In this document: positions 50,947 through 63,005 of the stretch, in pieces
Position numbering within the stretch: position 1 is the stretch's first letter
How the letters are laid out: each line of letters begins with the position of its first letter
Assembly (NCBI GenBank): GCA_033782935.1
Contig: JAWQEG010001395.1
Coordinates: 1,024,501-1,088,500, forward strand
DNA: 64,000 nucleotides
Direction of reading: 5' to 3'
Origin: Petrolisthes cinctipes
Taxonomy: Eukaryota; Arthropoda; Malacostraca; Decapoda; Porcellanidae
The notes under the pieces: model-generated
Seen by the model: the letters and a program-made list of their open reading frames with translations, nothing else
Databases searched by the model: none
What the model was told of the DNA's origin: nothing
Translations under genes and position numbers: made by a program

Positions 50947-53900
50947 TCGATTTTTAGCATGTTTTTAGCCTATATTTTGAAAATATTCTAGCACTGTTTA
51001 GGCATGTACAGATTGCTTCTGGGACCCCAAAATATTGAATTTTCGGGTGTTTTGAGCCTGAATTTGAGATATAAACGGGTACTGAAGATGCATGCACATA
51101 TCGACTCTTGTGCACCTAAAAGATTGATTTTCAGTATGTTTTGAGCATGTATTTTGAAAATACTCTAAAACGGAGTAGGCATATACAGATCGCTTCTGGG
51201 ACCCCTAAATATCGAATCTTCGGGTGTTTTGGGACTGAATTTGAGATATCGACTTTTTGGCACCTAAAAGATCAATTTTTAGCATGTTTTTAGCCTATAT
51301 TTTGAAAATATTCTAGCACTGAGTAGGCATGTACAGATTGCTTCTGGGACCCCAAAATATTGAATTTTCGGGTGTTTTGAGCCTGAATTTGAGATATAAA
51401 CGGGTACAGAAGATACATGCACATATTGACTTTGGGTACCAAAAATATCGATTTTCAGCATGTTTTGGGCCTGAATTTTGAAAATACGCTAACACGGAGT
51501 AGGCATGTACAGATCGCTTCTGGGACCCCAAAATATCGAATTTTCGGGTGTTTAGGGCCAGAATTTGAGATATAAACGGGTACAGAAGATGCATGCAGAT
51601 ATCGACTTTTGGGCACCTAAAAGATCGATTTTCAGTATGTTTTTGGCCTGTATTTTGAAAATACTCTAACACGGAGTAAGCATGTACAGATACCTTCTGG
51701 GACCTCTAAATATCGAATTTTCGGGTGTTTTGGGACTGAATTTGAGATATCGATTTTTTGGCACCTAAAATGTCGATTTTTAGCATGTTTTTAGCCTATA
51801 TATTGAAAACATTCTAGCACTGTGTAGGCATGTACAGATTGCTTCTGGGACCCCAAAATATTGAATTTTCGGGTGTTTTGAGCCTGAATTTGAGGTACAT
51901 ATCGCTTCTGGGACACCTAAATATCGAATTTTCGGGTGTTTTGGGGCTGAATTTGAGATATCGACTTTTTGGCACCTAAAAGATCGATTTTTAGCATGTT
52001 TTTAGCCTATATTTTGAAAATATTCTAGCACTGAGTAGGCATGTACAGATTGCTTCTGGGACCCCAAAATATCGAATTTTCGGGTGCTTAGGGCCAGAAT
52101 TTGAGATATGAACGGGTACAGAAGATGCATGCACATATCGACTTTTGGGCACCTAAAAGATCGATTTTCAGTATGTTTTTGGCCTGTATTTTGAAAATAC
52201 TCTAACACGGAGTAGGCATGTACAGATACCTTCTGGGACCCCAAAATATCGAATTTTCGGGTGTTTAGGGCCAGAATTTGAGATATAAACGGGTACTGAA
52301 GATGCATGCACATATCGACTTTTGTGCACCTAAAAGATCGATTTTCAGTATGTTTTGAGCATGTATTTTGAAAATACTCTAACACGGAGTAGGCATGTAA
52401 AGATCGCTTCTGGGACCCCTAAATATCGAATTTTCGGGTGTTTTGGGACTGAATTTGAGATATCGATTTTTTGGCACCTAAAATGTCGATTTTTAGCATG
52501 TTTTTAGCCTATATTTTGAAAATATTCTAGCACTGTGTAGGCATGTACAGATTGCTTCTGGGACCCCAAAATATTGAATTTTCGGGTGTTTTGAGCCTGA
52601 ATTTGAGATATAAAAGGGTACAGAAGATACATGCACATATTGACTTTGGGCATCTAAAATATCGATTTTCAGCATGTTTTGGGCCTGTATTTTGAAAATA
52701 CTCTAACACGGAGTAGGAATGTACAGATTGCTTCTGGGACCCCAAAATATTGAATTTTCGGGTGTTTTGAGCCTGAATTTGAGATATAAACGGGTACTGA
52801 AGATGCATGCACATATCGACTCTTGTGCACCTAAAAGATCGATTTTCAGTATGTTTTGAGTATGTATTTTGAAAATACTCTAACACGGAGTAGGCATGTA
52901 CAGATCGCTTCTGGGACCCTTAAATATCGAATTTTCGGGTGTTTTGGGACTGAATTTGAGATATCGATTTTTTGGCACCTAAAATGTCGATTTTTAGCAT
53001 GTTTTTAGCCTATATTTTGAAAATATTCTAGCACTGTGTAGGCATGTACAGATTGCTTCTGGGACCCCAAAATATTGAATTTTCGGGTGTTTTGAGCCTG
53101 AATTTGAGATATAAACGGGTACAGAAGATACATGCACATATTGACTTTGGGCACCAAAAATATCGATTTTCAGCATGTTTTGGGCCTGAATTTTGAAAAT
53201 ACTCTAACACGGAGTAGGCATGTACAGATCGCTTCTGGGACCCCAAAATATCGAATTTTCGGGTGTTTAGGGCCAGAATTTGAGATATAAACGGGTACAG
53301 AAGATGCATGCACATATCGACTTTTGGGCACCTAAAAGATCGATTTTCAGTATGTTTTTGGCCTGTATTTTGAAAATACTCTATCACGGAGTAGGCATGT
53401 ACAGATACCTTCTGGGACCTCTAAATATCGAATTTTCGGGTGTTTTGGGACTGAATTTGAGATATCGATTTTTTGGCACCTAAAATGTCGATTTTTAGCA
53501 TGTTTTTAGCCTATATTTTGAAAATATTCTAGCACTGTGTAGGCATGTACAGATTGCTTCTGGGACCCCAAAATATTGAATTTTCGGGTGTTTTGAGCCT
53601 GAATTTGAGATATAAACGGGTACAGAAGATACATGAACATATTGACTTTGGGCATCTAAAATATCGATTTTCAGCATGTTTTGGGCCTGTATTTTGAAAA
53701 TACTCTAACACTGAGTAGGCATGTACAGATTGCTTCTGGGACCCCAAAATATTGAATTTTCGGGTGTTTTGAGCCTGAATTTGAGATATAAACGGGTACT
53801 GAAGATGCATGCACATATCGACTTTTGGGCACCGAAAAGATCGATTTTCAGTATGTTTTGAGCATGTATTTTCAAAATACTCTAACACGGAGTAGGCATG

Positions 53901-54050
53901 TACAGATCGCTTCTGGGACCCATAAATATCGAATTTTCGGGTGTTTTGGGACTGAATTTGAGATATCGACTTTTTGGCACCTAAAAGATCGATTTTTAGC
54001 ATGTTTTTAGCCTATATTTTGAAAATATTCTAGCACTGAGTAGGCATGTA
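50947..54050. repeat. Satellite stretch between the 2,141-bp and the 4-kb duplications
   Basis: Mostly regular 501-bp spacing is seen. Single-copy changes include 'gcactgtttaggcatg' at 50,995, 'gaatcttcggg' at 51,215 and 'atcgactcttgtgc' at 51,101 and 52,816. Near 52,223-52,300 a hybrid monomer has a C_a start ('gataccttctgggacc') joined to a B_a body ('ccaaaatatcg', 'gtttagggccag') and a B_b ending. No gene is seen. Confidence 0.75.
51833..51895. repeat. A monomer truncated to 63 bp at a deletion junction
   Basis: The monomer proceeds normally to 'gcctgaatttgag' and is then joined at about 51,895 to a C_b-type start ('gtacatatcgcttctggg'). The rest of this A monomer is gone, possibly together with a whole B monomer. 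The following C_b has 'gggacacctaaat' and 'tttggggctg'. This is a single-copy rearrangement in the window. Confidence 0.78.
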
Positions 54051-57040
54051 CAGATTGCTTCTGGGAACCCAAAATATTGAATTTTCGGGTGTTTTGAGCC
54101 TGAATTTGAGATATAAACGGGTACAGAAGATACATGCACATATTGACTTTGGGCACCAAAAATATCGATTTTCAGCATGTTTTGGGCCTGAATTTTGAAA
54201 ATACTCTAACACGGAGTAGGCATGTACAGATCGCTTCTGGGACCCCAAAATATCGAATTTTCGGGTGTTTAGGGCCAGAATTTGAGATATAAACGGGTAC
54301 AGAAGATGCATGCACATATCGACTTTTGGGCACCTAAAAGATCGATTTTCAGTATGTTTTTGGCCTGTATTTTGAAAATACTCTAACACGGAGTAAGCAT
54401 GTACAGATACCTTCTGGGACCTCTAAATATCGAATTTTCGGGTGTTTTGGGACTGAATTTGAGATATCGATTTTTTGGCACCCAAAAATGTCGATTTTTA
54501 GCATGTTTTTAGCCTATATTTTGAAAATATTCTAGCACTGTGTAGGCATGTACAGATTGCTTCTGGGACCCCAAAATATTGAATTTTCGGGTGTTTTGAG
54601 CCTGAATTTGAGCTATAAACGGGTACTGAAGATGCATACACATATCGACTTTTGTGCACCTAAAAGATCGATTTTCAGTATGTTTTGAGCATGTATTTTG
54701 AAAATACTCTGACACGGAGTAGGCATGTACAGATACCTTCTGGGACCCCTAAATATCGAATTATCGGGTGTTTTGGGACTGAATTTGAGATATAAACGGG
54801 TACAGAAAATACATGCACATATTGACTTTGGGCATCTAAAATATCGATTTTCAGCATGTTTTGGGCCTGTATTTTGAAAATACTCTAACACTGAGTAGGC
54901 ATGTACAGATTGCTTCTGGGACCCCAAAATATTGAATTTTCGGGTGTTTTGAGCCTGAATTTGATATATAAACGGGTACTGAAGATGCATGCACATATCG
55001 ACTTTTGTGCACCTAAAAGATCGATTTTCAGTATGTTTTGAGCATGTATTTTGAAAATACTCTAACACGGAGTAGGCATGTACAGATCGCTTCTGGGACC
55101 CCTAAATATCGAATTTTCGGGTGTTTTGGGACTGAATTTGAGATATCGACTTTTTGGCACCTAAAAGATCGATTTTTAGCATGTTTTTAGCCTATATTTT
55201 GAAAATATTCTAGCACTGAGTAGGCATGTACAGATTGCTTCTGGGACCCCAAAATATTGAATTTTCGGGTGTTTTGAGCCTGAATTTGAGTAATAAACGG
55301 GTACAGAAGATACATGCACATATTGACTTTGGGCACCAAAAATATCGATTTTCAGCATGTTTTGGGCCTGAATTTTGAAAATACTCTAACACGGAGTAGG
55401 CATGTACAGATCGCTTCTGGGACCCCAAAATATCGAATTTTCGGGTGTTTAGGGCCAGAATTTGAGATATAAACGGGTACAGAAGATGCATGCACATATC
55501 GACTTTTGGGCACCGAAAAGATCGATTTTCAGTATGTTTTTGGCCTGTATTTTGAAAATACTCTAACACGGAGTAAGCATGTACAGATACCTTCTGGGAC
55601 CTCTAAATATCGAATTTTCGGGTGTTTAGGGCCAGAATTTGAGATATAAACGGGTACAGAAGATGCATGCACATATCGACTTTTGGGCACCGAAAAGATC
55701 GATTTTCAGTATGTTTTTGGCCTGTATTTTGAAAATACTCTAACACGGAGTAAGCATGTACAGATACCTTCTGGGACCTCTAAATATCGAATTTTCGGAT
55801 GTTTTGGGACTGAATTTGAGATATCGATTTTTTGGCACCCAAAGATGTCGATTTTTAGCATGTTTTTAACCTATATTTTGAAAATATTCTAGCACTGTGT
55901 AGGCATGTAAAGATTGCTTCTGGGAACCCAAAATATTGAATTTTCGGGTGTTTTGAGCCTGAATTTGAGATATAAACGGGTACAGAAGATACATACACAT
56001 ATTGACTTTGGGCACCAAAAATATCGATTTTCAGCATGTTTTGGGCCTGAATTTTGAAAATACTCTAACACGGAGTAGGCATGTACAGATCGCTTCTGGG
56101 ACCCCAAAATATCGAATTTTCGGGTGTTTAGGGCCAGAATTTGAGATATAAACGGGTACAGAAGATGCATGCACATATCGACTTTTGGGCACCTAAAAGA
56201 TCGATTTTCAGTATGTTTTTGGCTTGTATTTTGAAAATACTCTATCACGGAGTAGGCATGTACAGATACCTTCTGGGACCTCTAAATATCGAATTTTCGG
56301 GTGTTTTGGGACTGAATTTGAGATATCGATTTTTTGGCACCTAAAATGTCGATTTTTAGCATGTTTTTAGCCTATATTTTGAAAATATTCTAGCACTGTG
56401 TAGGCATGTACAGATTGCTTCTGGGACCCCAAAATATTGAATTTTCGGGTGTTTTGAGCCTGAATTTGAGATATAAACGGGGACAGAAGATACATGCACA
56501 TATTGACTTTGGGCATCTAAAATATCGATTTTCAGCATGTTTTGGGCCTGTATTTTGAAAATACTCTAACACTGAGTAGGCATATACAGATTGCTTCTGG
56601 GACCCCAAAATATTGAATTTTCGGGTGTTTTGAGCCTGAATTTGAGATATAAACGGGTACTGAAGATGCATGCACATATCGACTTTTGTGCACCTAAAAG
56701 ATCGATTTTCAGTATGTTTTGAGCATGTATTTTGAAAATACTCTAACACAGGGTAGGCATGTACAGATCGCTTCTGGGACCCCTAAATATCGAATTTTCG
56801 GGTGTTTTGGGACTGAATTTGAGATATCGACTTTTTGGCACCTAAAAGATCGATTTTTAGCATGTTTTTAGCCTATATTTTGAAAATATCCTAGCACTGA
56901 GTAGGCATGTACAGATTGCTTCTGGGACCCCAAAATATTGAATTTTCGGGTGTTTTGAGCCTGAATTTGAGATATAAACGGGTACAGAAGATACATGCAC
57001 ATATTGACTTTGGGCACCAAAATATCGATTTTCAGCATGT
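54050..57040. repeat. Segmental duplication, copy 1 (partner 57,735-61,075)
   Basis: The offset is +3,686 from about 54,050 to 54,995 and +4,039 from there to about 57,040; the difference of 353 bp is the extra dimer at 58.3-59.1 kb. Shared marks are 'ctgggaacccaaaatat', 'cacccaaaaatgtcg', 'gagctataaacggg', 'gcatacacatatcg', 'ctctgacacggag', 'cgaattatcggg', 'gagtaataaacggg', 'caccgaaaagatcg', 'gtttttaacctat', 'ctatcacggag' and 'acacagggtaggc'. Confidence 0.87.
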
Positions 57041-57734
57041 TTTGGGCCTGAATTTTGAAAATACTCTAACACTGAGTAGGCATGTACAGATTGCTTCTGG
57101 GACCCCAAAATATTGAATTTTCGGGTGTTTTGAGCCTGAATTTGAGATATAAACAGGTACTGAAGATGCATGCACATATCGACTTTTGGGCACCTAAAAG
57201 ATCGATTTTCAGTATGTTTTTGGCCTGTATTTTGAAAATACTCTAACACGGAGTAGGCATGTACAGATACCTTCTGGGACCTCTAAATATCGAATTTTCG
57301 GTGTTTTGGGACTGAATTTGAGATATCGACTTTTTGGCACCTAAAAGATCGATTTTTAGCATGTTTTTAGCCTATATTTTGAAAATATTCTAGCACTGAG
57401 TAGGCATGTACAGATTGCTTCTGGGACCCCAAAATATTTAATTTTCGGGTGTTTTGAGCCTGAATTTGAGATATAAACGGGTACAGAAGATGCATGCACA
57501 TATCGACTTTTGGGCACCTAAAAGATCGATTTTCAGTATGTTTTTGGCCTGTATTTTGAAAATACTCTAACACGGAGTAAGCATGTACAGATACCTTCTG
57601 GGACCTCTAAATATCGAATTTTCGGGTGTTTTGGGACTGAATTTGAGATATCGATTTTTTGGCACCCAAAAATGTCGATTTTTAGCATGTTTTTAGCCTA
57701 TATTTTGAAAATATTCTTGCACTGTGTAGGCATG

Positions 57735-60700
57735 TACAGATTGCTTCTGGGAACCCAAAATATTGAATTTTCGGGTGTTTTGAGCCTGAATTTGAGATAT
57801 AAACGGGTACAGAAGATACATGCACATATTGACTTTGGGCACCAAAAATATCGATTTTCAGCATGTTTTGGGCCTGAATTTTGAAAATACTCTAACACGG
57901 AGTAGGCATGTACAGATCGCTTCTGGGACCCCAAAATATCGAATTTTCGGGTGTTTAGGGCCAGAATTTGAGATATAAACGGGTACAGAAGATGCATGCA
58001 CATATCGACTTTTGGGCACCTAAAAGATCGATTTTCAGTATGTTTTTGGCCTGTATTTTGAAAATACTCTAACACGGAGTAAGCATGTACAGATACCTTC
58101 TGGGACCTCTAAATATCGAATTTTCGGGTGTTTTGGGACTGAATTTGAGATATCGATTTTTTGGCACCCAAAAATGTCGATTTTTAGCATGTTTTTAGCC
58201 TATATTTTGAAAATATTCTAGCACTGTGTAGGCATGTACAGATTGCTTCTGGGACCCCAAAATATTGAATTTTCGGGTGTTTTGAGCCTGAATTTGAGCT
58301 ATAAACGGGTACTGAAGATGCATACACATATCGACTTTTGTGCACCTAAAAGATCGATTTTCAGTATGTTTTGAGCATGTATTTTGAAAATACTCTGACA
58401 CGGAGTAGGCATGTACAGATACCTTCTGGGACCCCTAAATATCGAATTATCGGGTGTTTTGGGACTGAATTTGAGATATAAACGGGTACAGAAAATACAT
58501 GCACATATTGACTTTGGGCATCTAAAATATCGATTTTCAGCATGTTTTGGGCCTGTATTTTGAAAATACTCTAACACTGAGTAGGCATGTACAGATTGCT
58601 TCTGGGACCCCAAAATATTGAATTTTCGGTTGTTTTGAGCCTGAATTTGATATATAAACGGGTACTGAAGATGCATGCACATATCGACTTTTGTGCACCT
58701 AAAAGATCGATTTTCAGTATGTTTTGAGCATGTATTTTGAAAATACTCTGACACGGAGTAGGCATGTACAGATACCTTCTGGGACCCCTAAATATCGAAT
58801 TATCGGGTGTTTTGGGACTGAATTTGAGATATAAACGGGTACAGAAAATACATGCACATATTGACTTTGGGCATCTAAAATATCGATTTTCAGCATGTTT
58901 TGGGCCTGTATTTTGAAAATACTCTAACACTGAGTAGGCATGTACAGATTGCTTCTGGGACCCCAAAATATTGAATTTTCGGTTGTTTTGAGCCTGAATT
59001 TGATATATAAACGGGTACTGAAGATGCATGCACATATCGACTTTTGTGCACCTAAAAGATCGATTTTCAGTATGTTTTGAGCATGTATTTTGAAAATACT
59101 CTAACACGGAGTAGGCATGTACAGATCGCTTCTGGGACCCCTAAATATCGAATTTTCGGGTGTTTTGGGACTGAATTTGAGATATCGACTTTTTGGCACC
59201 TAAAAGATCGATTTTTAGCATGTTTTTAGCCTATATTTTGAAAATATTCTAGCACTGAGTAGGCATGTACAGATTGCTTCTGGGACCCCAAAATATTGAA
59301 TTTTCGGGTGTTTTGAGCCTGAATTTGAGTAATAAACGGGTACAGAAGATACATGCACATATTGACTTTGGGCACCAAAAATATCGATTTTCAGCATGTT
59401 TTGGGCCTGAATTTTGAAAATACTCTAACACGGAGTAGGCATGTACAGATCGCTTCTGGGACCCCAAAATATCGAATTTTCGGGTGTTTAGGGCCAGAAT
59501 TTGAGATATAAACGGGTACAGAAGATGCATGCACATATCGACTTTTGGGCACCGAAAAGATCGATTTTCAGTATGTTTTTGGCCTGTATTTTGAAAATAC
59601 TCTAACACGGAGTAAGCATGTACAGATACCTTCTGGGACCTCTAAATATCGAATTTTCGGGTGTTTAGGGCCAGAATTTGAGATATAAACGGGTACAGAA
59701 GATGCATGCACATATCGACTTTTGGGCACCGAAAAGATCGATTTTCAGTATGTTTTTGGCCTGTATTTTGAAAATACTCTAACACGGAGTAAGCATGTAC
59801 AGATACCTTCTGGGACCTCTAAATATCGAATTTTCGGGTGTTTTGGGACTGAATTTGAGATATCGATTTTTTGGCACCCAAAGATGTCGATTTTTAGCAT
59901 GTTTTTAACCTATATTTTGAAAATATTCTAGCACTGTGTAGGCATGTACAGATTGCTTCTGGGAACCCAAAATATTGAATTTTCGGGTGTTTTGAGCCTG
60001 AATTTGAGATATAAACGGGTACAGAAGATACATACACATATTGACTTTGGGCACCAAAAATATCGATTTTCAGCATGTTTTGGGCCTGAATTTTGAAAAT
60101 ACTCTAACACGGAGTAGGCATGTACAGATCGCTTCTGGGACCCCAAAATATCGAATTTTCGGGTGTTTAGGGCCAGAATTTGAGATATAAACGGGTACAG
60201 AAGATGCATGCACATATCGACTTTTGGGCACCTAAAAGATCGATTTTCAGTATGTTTTTGGCTTGTATTTTGAAAATACTCTATCACGGAGTAGGCATGT
60301 ACAGATACCTTCTGGGACCTCTAAATATCGAATTTTCGGGTGTTTTGGGTCTGAATTTGAGATATCGATTTTTTGGCACCTAAAATGTCGATTTTTAGCA
60401 TGTTTTTAGCCTATATTTTGAAAATATTCTAGCACTGTGTAGGCATGTACAGATTGCTTCTGGGACCCCAAAATATTGAATTTTCGGGTGTTTTGAGCCT
60501 GAATTTGAGATATAAACGGGGACAGAAGATACATGCACATATTGACTTTGGGCATCTAAAATATCGATTTTCAGCATGTTTTGGGCCTGTATTTTGAAAA
60601 TACTCTAACACTGAGTAGGCATATACAGATTGCTTCTGGGACCCCAAAATATTGAATTTTCGGGTGTTTTGAGCCTGAATTTGAGATATAAACGGGTACT

Positions 60701-61075
60701 GAAGATGCATGCACATATCGACTTTTGTGCACCTAAAAGATCGATTTTCAGTATGTTTTGAGCATGTATTTTGAAAATACTCTAACACAGGGTAGGCATG
60801 TACAGATCGCTTCTGGGACCCCTAAATATCGAATTTTCGGGTGTTTTGGGACTGAATTTGAGATATCGACTTTTTGGCACCTAAAAGATCGATTTTTAGC
60901 ATGTTTTTAGCCTATATTTTGAAAATATTCTAGCACTGAGTAGGCATGTACAGATTGCTTCTGGGACCCCAAAATATTGAATTTTCGGGTGTTTTGAGCC
61001 TGAATTTGAGATATAAACGGGTACAGAAGATACATGCACATATTGACTTTGGGCACCAAAAATATCGATTTTCAG
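57735..61075. repeat. Segmental duplication, copy 2 (partner 54,050-57,040)
   Basis: It carries the same variant series as copy 1. Differences include 'cggatgttttggg' only at 55,797, 'gcatgtaaagattg' only at 55,906, and 'tttgggtctgaat' at 60,347 here. Right of about 61,080 the partner has 'cactgagtaggc' and this copy 'cacggagtaggc', which marks the end of the match. Confidence 0.87.
58327..59095. repeat. 353-bp tandem duplication (two monomers, two copies)
   Basis: The private variants 'ctctgacacggag' (58,394/58,747), 'cgaattatcggg' (58,444/58,797), 'acagaaaatacatgc' (58,490/58,843), 'ttcggttgttttgag' (58,625/58,978) and 'tttgatatataaac' (58,647/59,000) all recur at exactly 353 bp. The first copy begins after 'gcatacacatatc' (about 58,326), since the second has the usual 'gcatgcac'. 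The second ends before 59,097, where 'ctctaacacgg' replaces 'ctctgacacgg'. The unit is two monomers (177 + 176 bp). Confidence 0.88.
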
Positions 61076-61502
61076 CATGTTTTGGCCCTGAATTTTGAAA
61101 ATACTCTAACACGGAGTAGGCATGTACAGATCGCTTCTGGGACCCCAAAATATCGAATTTTCGGGTGTTTAGGGCCAGAATTTGAAATATAAACGGGTAC
61201 AGAAGATGCATGCACATATCGACTTTTGGGCACCTAAAAGATCGATTTTCAGTATGTTTTTGGCCTGTATTTTGAAAATACTCTAACACGGAGTAGGCAT
61301 GTACAGATACCTTCTGGGACCTCTAAATATCGAATTTTCGGGTGTTTTGGGACTGAATTTGAGATATCGATTTTTTGGCACCTAAAATATCGATTTTTAG
61401 CATGTTTTTAGCCTATATTTTGAAAATATTCTAGCACGGAGTAGGCATGTACAGATTGCTTCTGGGACCCCAAAATATTGAATTTTCGGGTGTTTTGAGC
61501 CT
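60000..61502. repeat. 1,503-bp tandem duplication (three HOR units), copy 1
   Basis: Marks recurring at +1,503 are 'gtttttggcttg' (60,255/61,758), 'ctatcacggag' (60,281/61,784), 'tttgggtctgaat' (60,347/61,850), 'acggggacagaag' (60,518/62,021), 'ggcatatacagattg' (60,618/62,121), 'acacagggtaggc' (60,785/62,288), 'ttttggccctgaat' (61,080/62,583), 'tttgaaatataaac' (61,182/62,685) and 'ctagcacggagtagg' (61,431/62,934). The left breakpoint lies between about 59,970 and 60,030; the boundary given is its centre. Confidence 0.88.
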
Positions 61503-63005
61503 GAATTTGAGATATAAACGGGTACAGAAGATACATACACATATTGACTTTGGGCACCAAAAATATCGATTTTCAGCATGTTTTGGGCCTGAATTTTGAA
61601 AATACTCTAACACGGAGTAGGCATGTACAGATCGCTTCTGGGACCCCAAAATATCGAATTTTCGGGTGTTTAGGGCCAGAATTTGAGATATAAACGGGTA
61701 CAGAAGATGCATGCACATATCGACTTTTGGGCACCTAAAAGATCGATTTTCAGTATGTTTTTGGCTTGTATTTTGAAAATACTCTATCACGGAGTAGGCA
61801 TGTACAGATACCTTCTGGGACCTCTAAATATCGAATTTTCGGGTGTTTTGGGTCTGAATTTGAGATATCGATTTTTTGGCACCTAAAATGTCGATTTTTA
61901 GCATGTTTTTAGCCTATATTTTGAAAATATTCTAGCACTGTGTAGGCATGTACAGATTGCTTCTGGGACCCCAAAATATTGAATTTTCGGGTGTTTTGAG
62001 CCTGAATTTGAGATATAAACGGGGACAGAAGATACATGCACATATTGACTTTGGGCATCTAAAATATCGATTTTCAGCATGTTTTGGGCCTGTATTTTGA
62101 AAATACTCTAACACTGAGTAGGCATATACAGATTGCTTCTGGGACCCCAAAATATTGAATTTTCGGGTGTTTTGAGCCTGAATTTGAGATATAAACGGGT
62201 ACTGAAGATGCATGCACATATCGACTTTTGTGCACCTAAAAGATCGATTTTCAGTATGTTTTGAGCATGTATTTTGAAAATACTCTAACACAGGGTAGGC
62301 ATGTACAGATCGCTTCTGGGACCCCTAAATATCGAATTTTCGGGTGTTTTGGGACTGAATTTGAGATATCGACTTTTTGGCACCTAAAAGATCGATTTTT
62401 AGCATGTTTTTAGCCTATATTTTGAAAATATTCTAGCACTGAGTAGGCATGTACAGATTGCTTCTGGGACCCCAAAATATTGAATTTTCGGGTGTTTTGA
62501 GCCTGAATTTGAGATATAAACGGGTACAGAAGATACATGCACATATTGACTTTGGGCACCAAAAATATCGATTTTCAGCATGTTTTGGCCCTGAATTTTG
62601 AAAATACTCTAACACGGAGTAGGCATGTACAGATCGCTTCTGGGACCCCAAAATATCGAATTTTCGGGTGTTTAGGGCCAGAATTTGAAATATAAACGGG
62701 TACAGAAGATGCATGCACATATCGACTTTTGGGCACCTAAAAGATCGATTTTCAGTATGTTTTTGGCCTGTATTTTGAAAATACTCTAACACGGAGTAGG
62801 CATGTACAGATACCTTCTGGGACCTCTAAATATCGAATTTTCGGGTGTTTTGGGACTGAATTTGAGATATCGATTTTTTGGCACCTAAAATATCGATTTT
62901 TAGCATGTTTTTAGCCTATATTTTGAAAATATTCTAGCACGGAGTAGGCATGTACAGATTGCTTCTGGGACCCCAAAATATTGAATTTTCGGGTGTTTTG
63001 AGCCT
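61503..63005. repeat. 1,503-bp tandem duplication (three HOR units), copy 2
   Basis: It matches copy 1 with almost no visible differences, so it is probably the youngest or best homogenised event in the window. Because 1,503 is exactly 3 x 501, exchange took place between equivalent A monomers and the phase of the trimer is preserved. Right of about 63,030 an A_b body with 'acagaaaatacatgc' replaces the A_a body with 'gatacatacac'. Confidence 0.88.

Noticed and set aside
58327..59095. Long terminal repeats of a retrotransposon (direct repeats of 353 bp)
   Set aside because: The repeats are adjacent, made of two satellite monomers, lack TG...CA ends and have no internal coding region.
58571..59107. 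Minus-strand open frame of 178 codons, and dozens of similar 60-157-codon frames throughout
   Set aside because: They recur with the satellite period, overlap each other in two frames giving unrelated peptides from the same repeat, begin and end at fixed monomer positions, and show no recognisable domain. Some remain open across two or three monomers by chance. They are by-products of the repeat.
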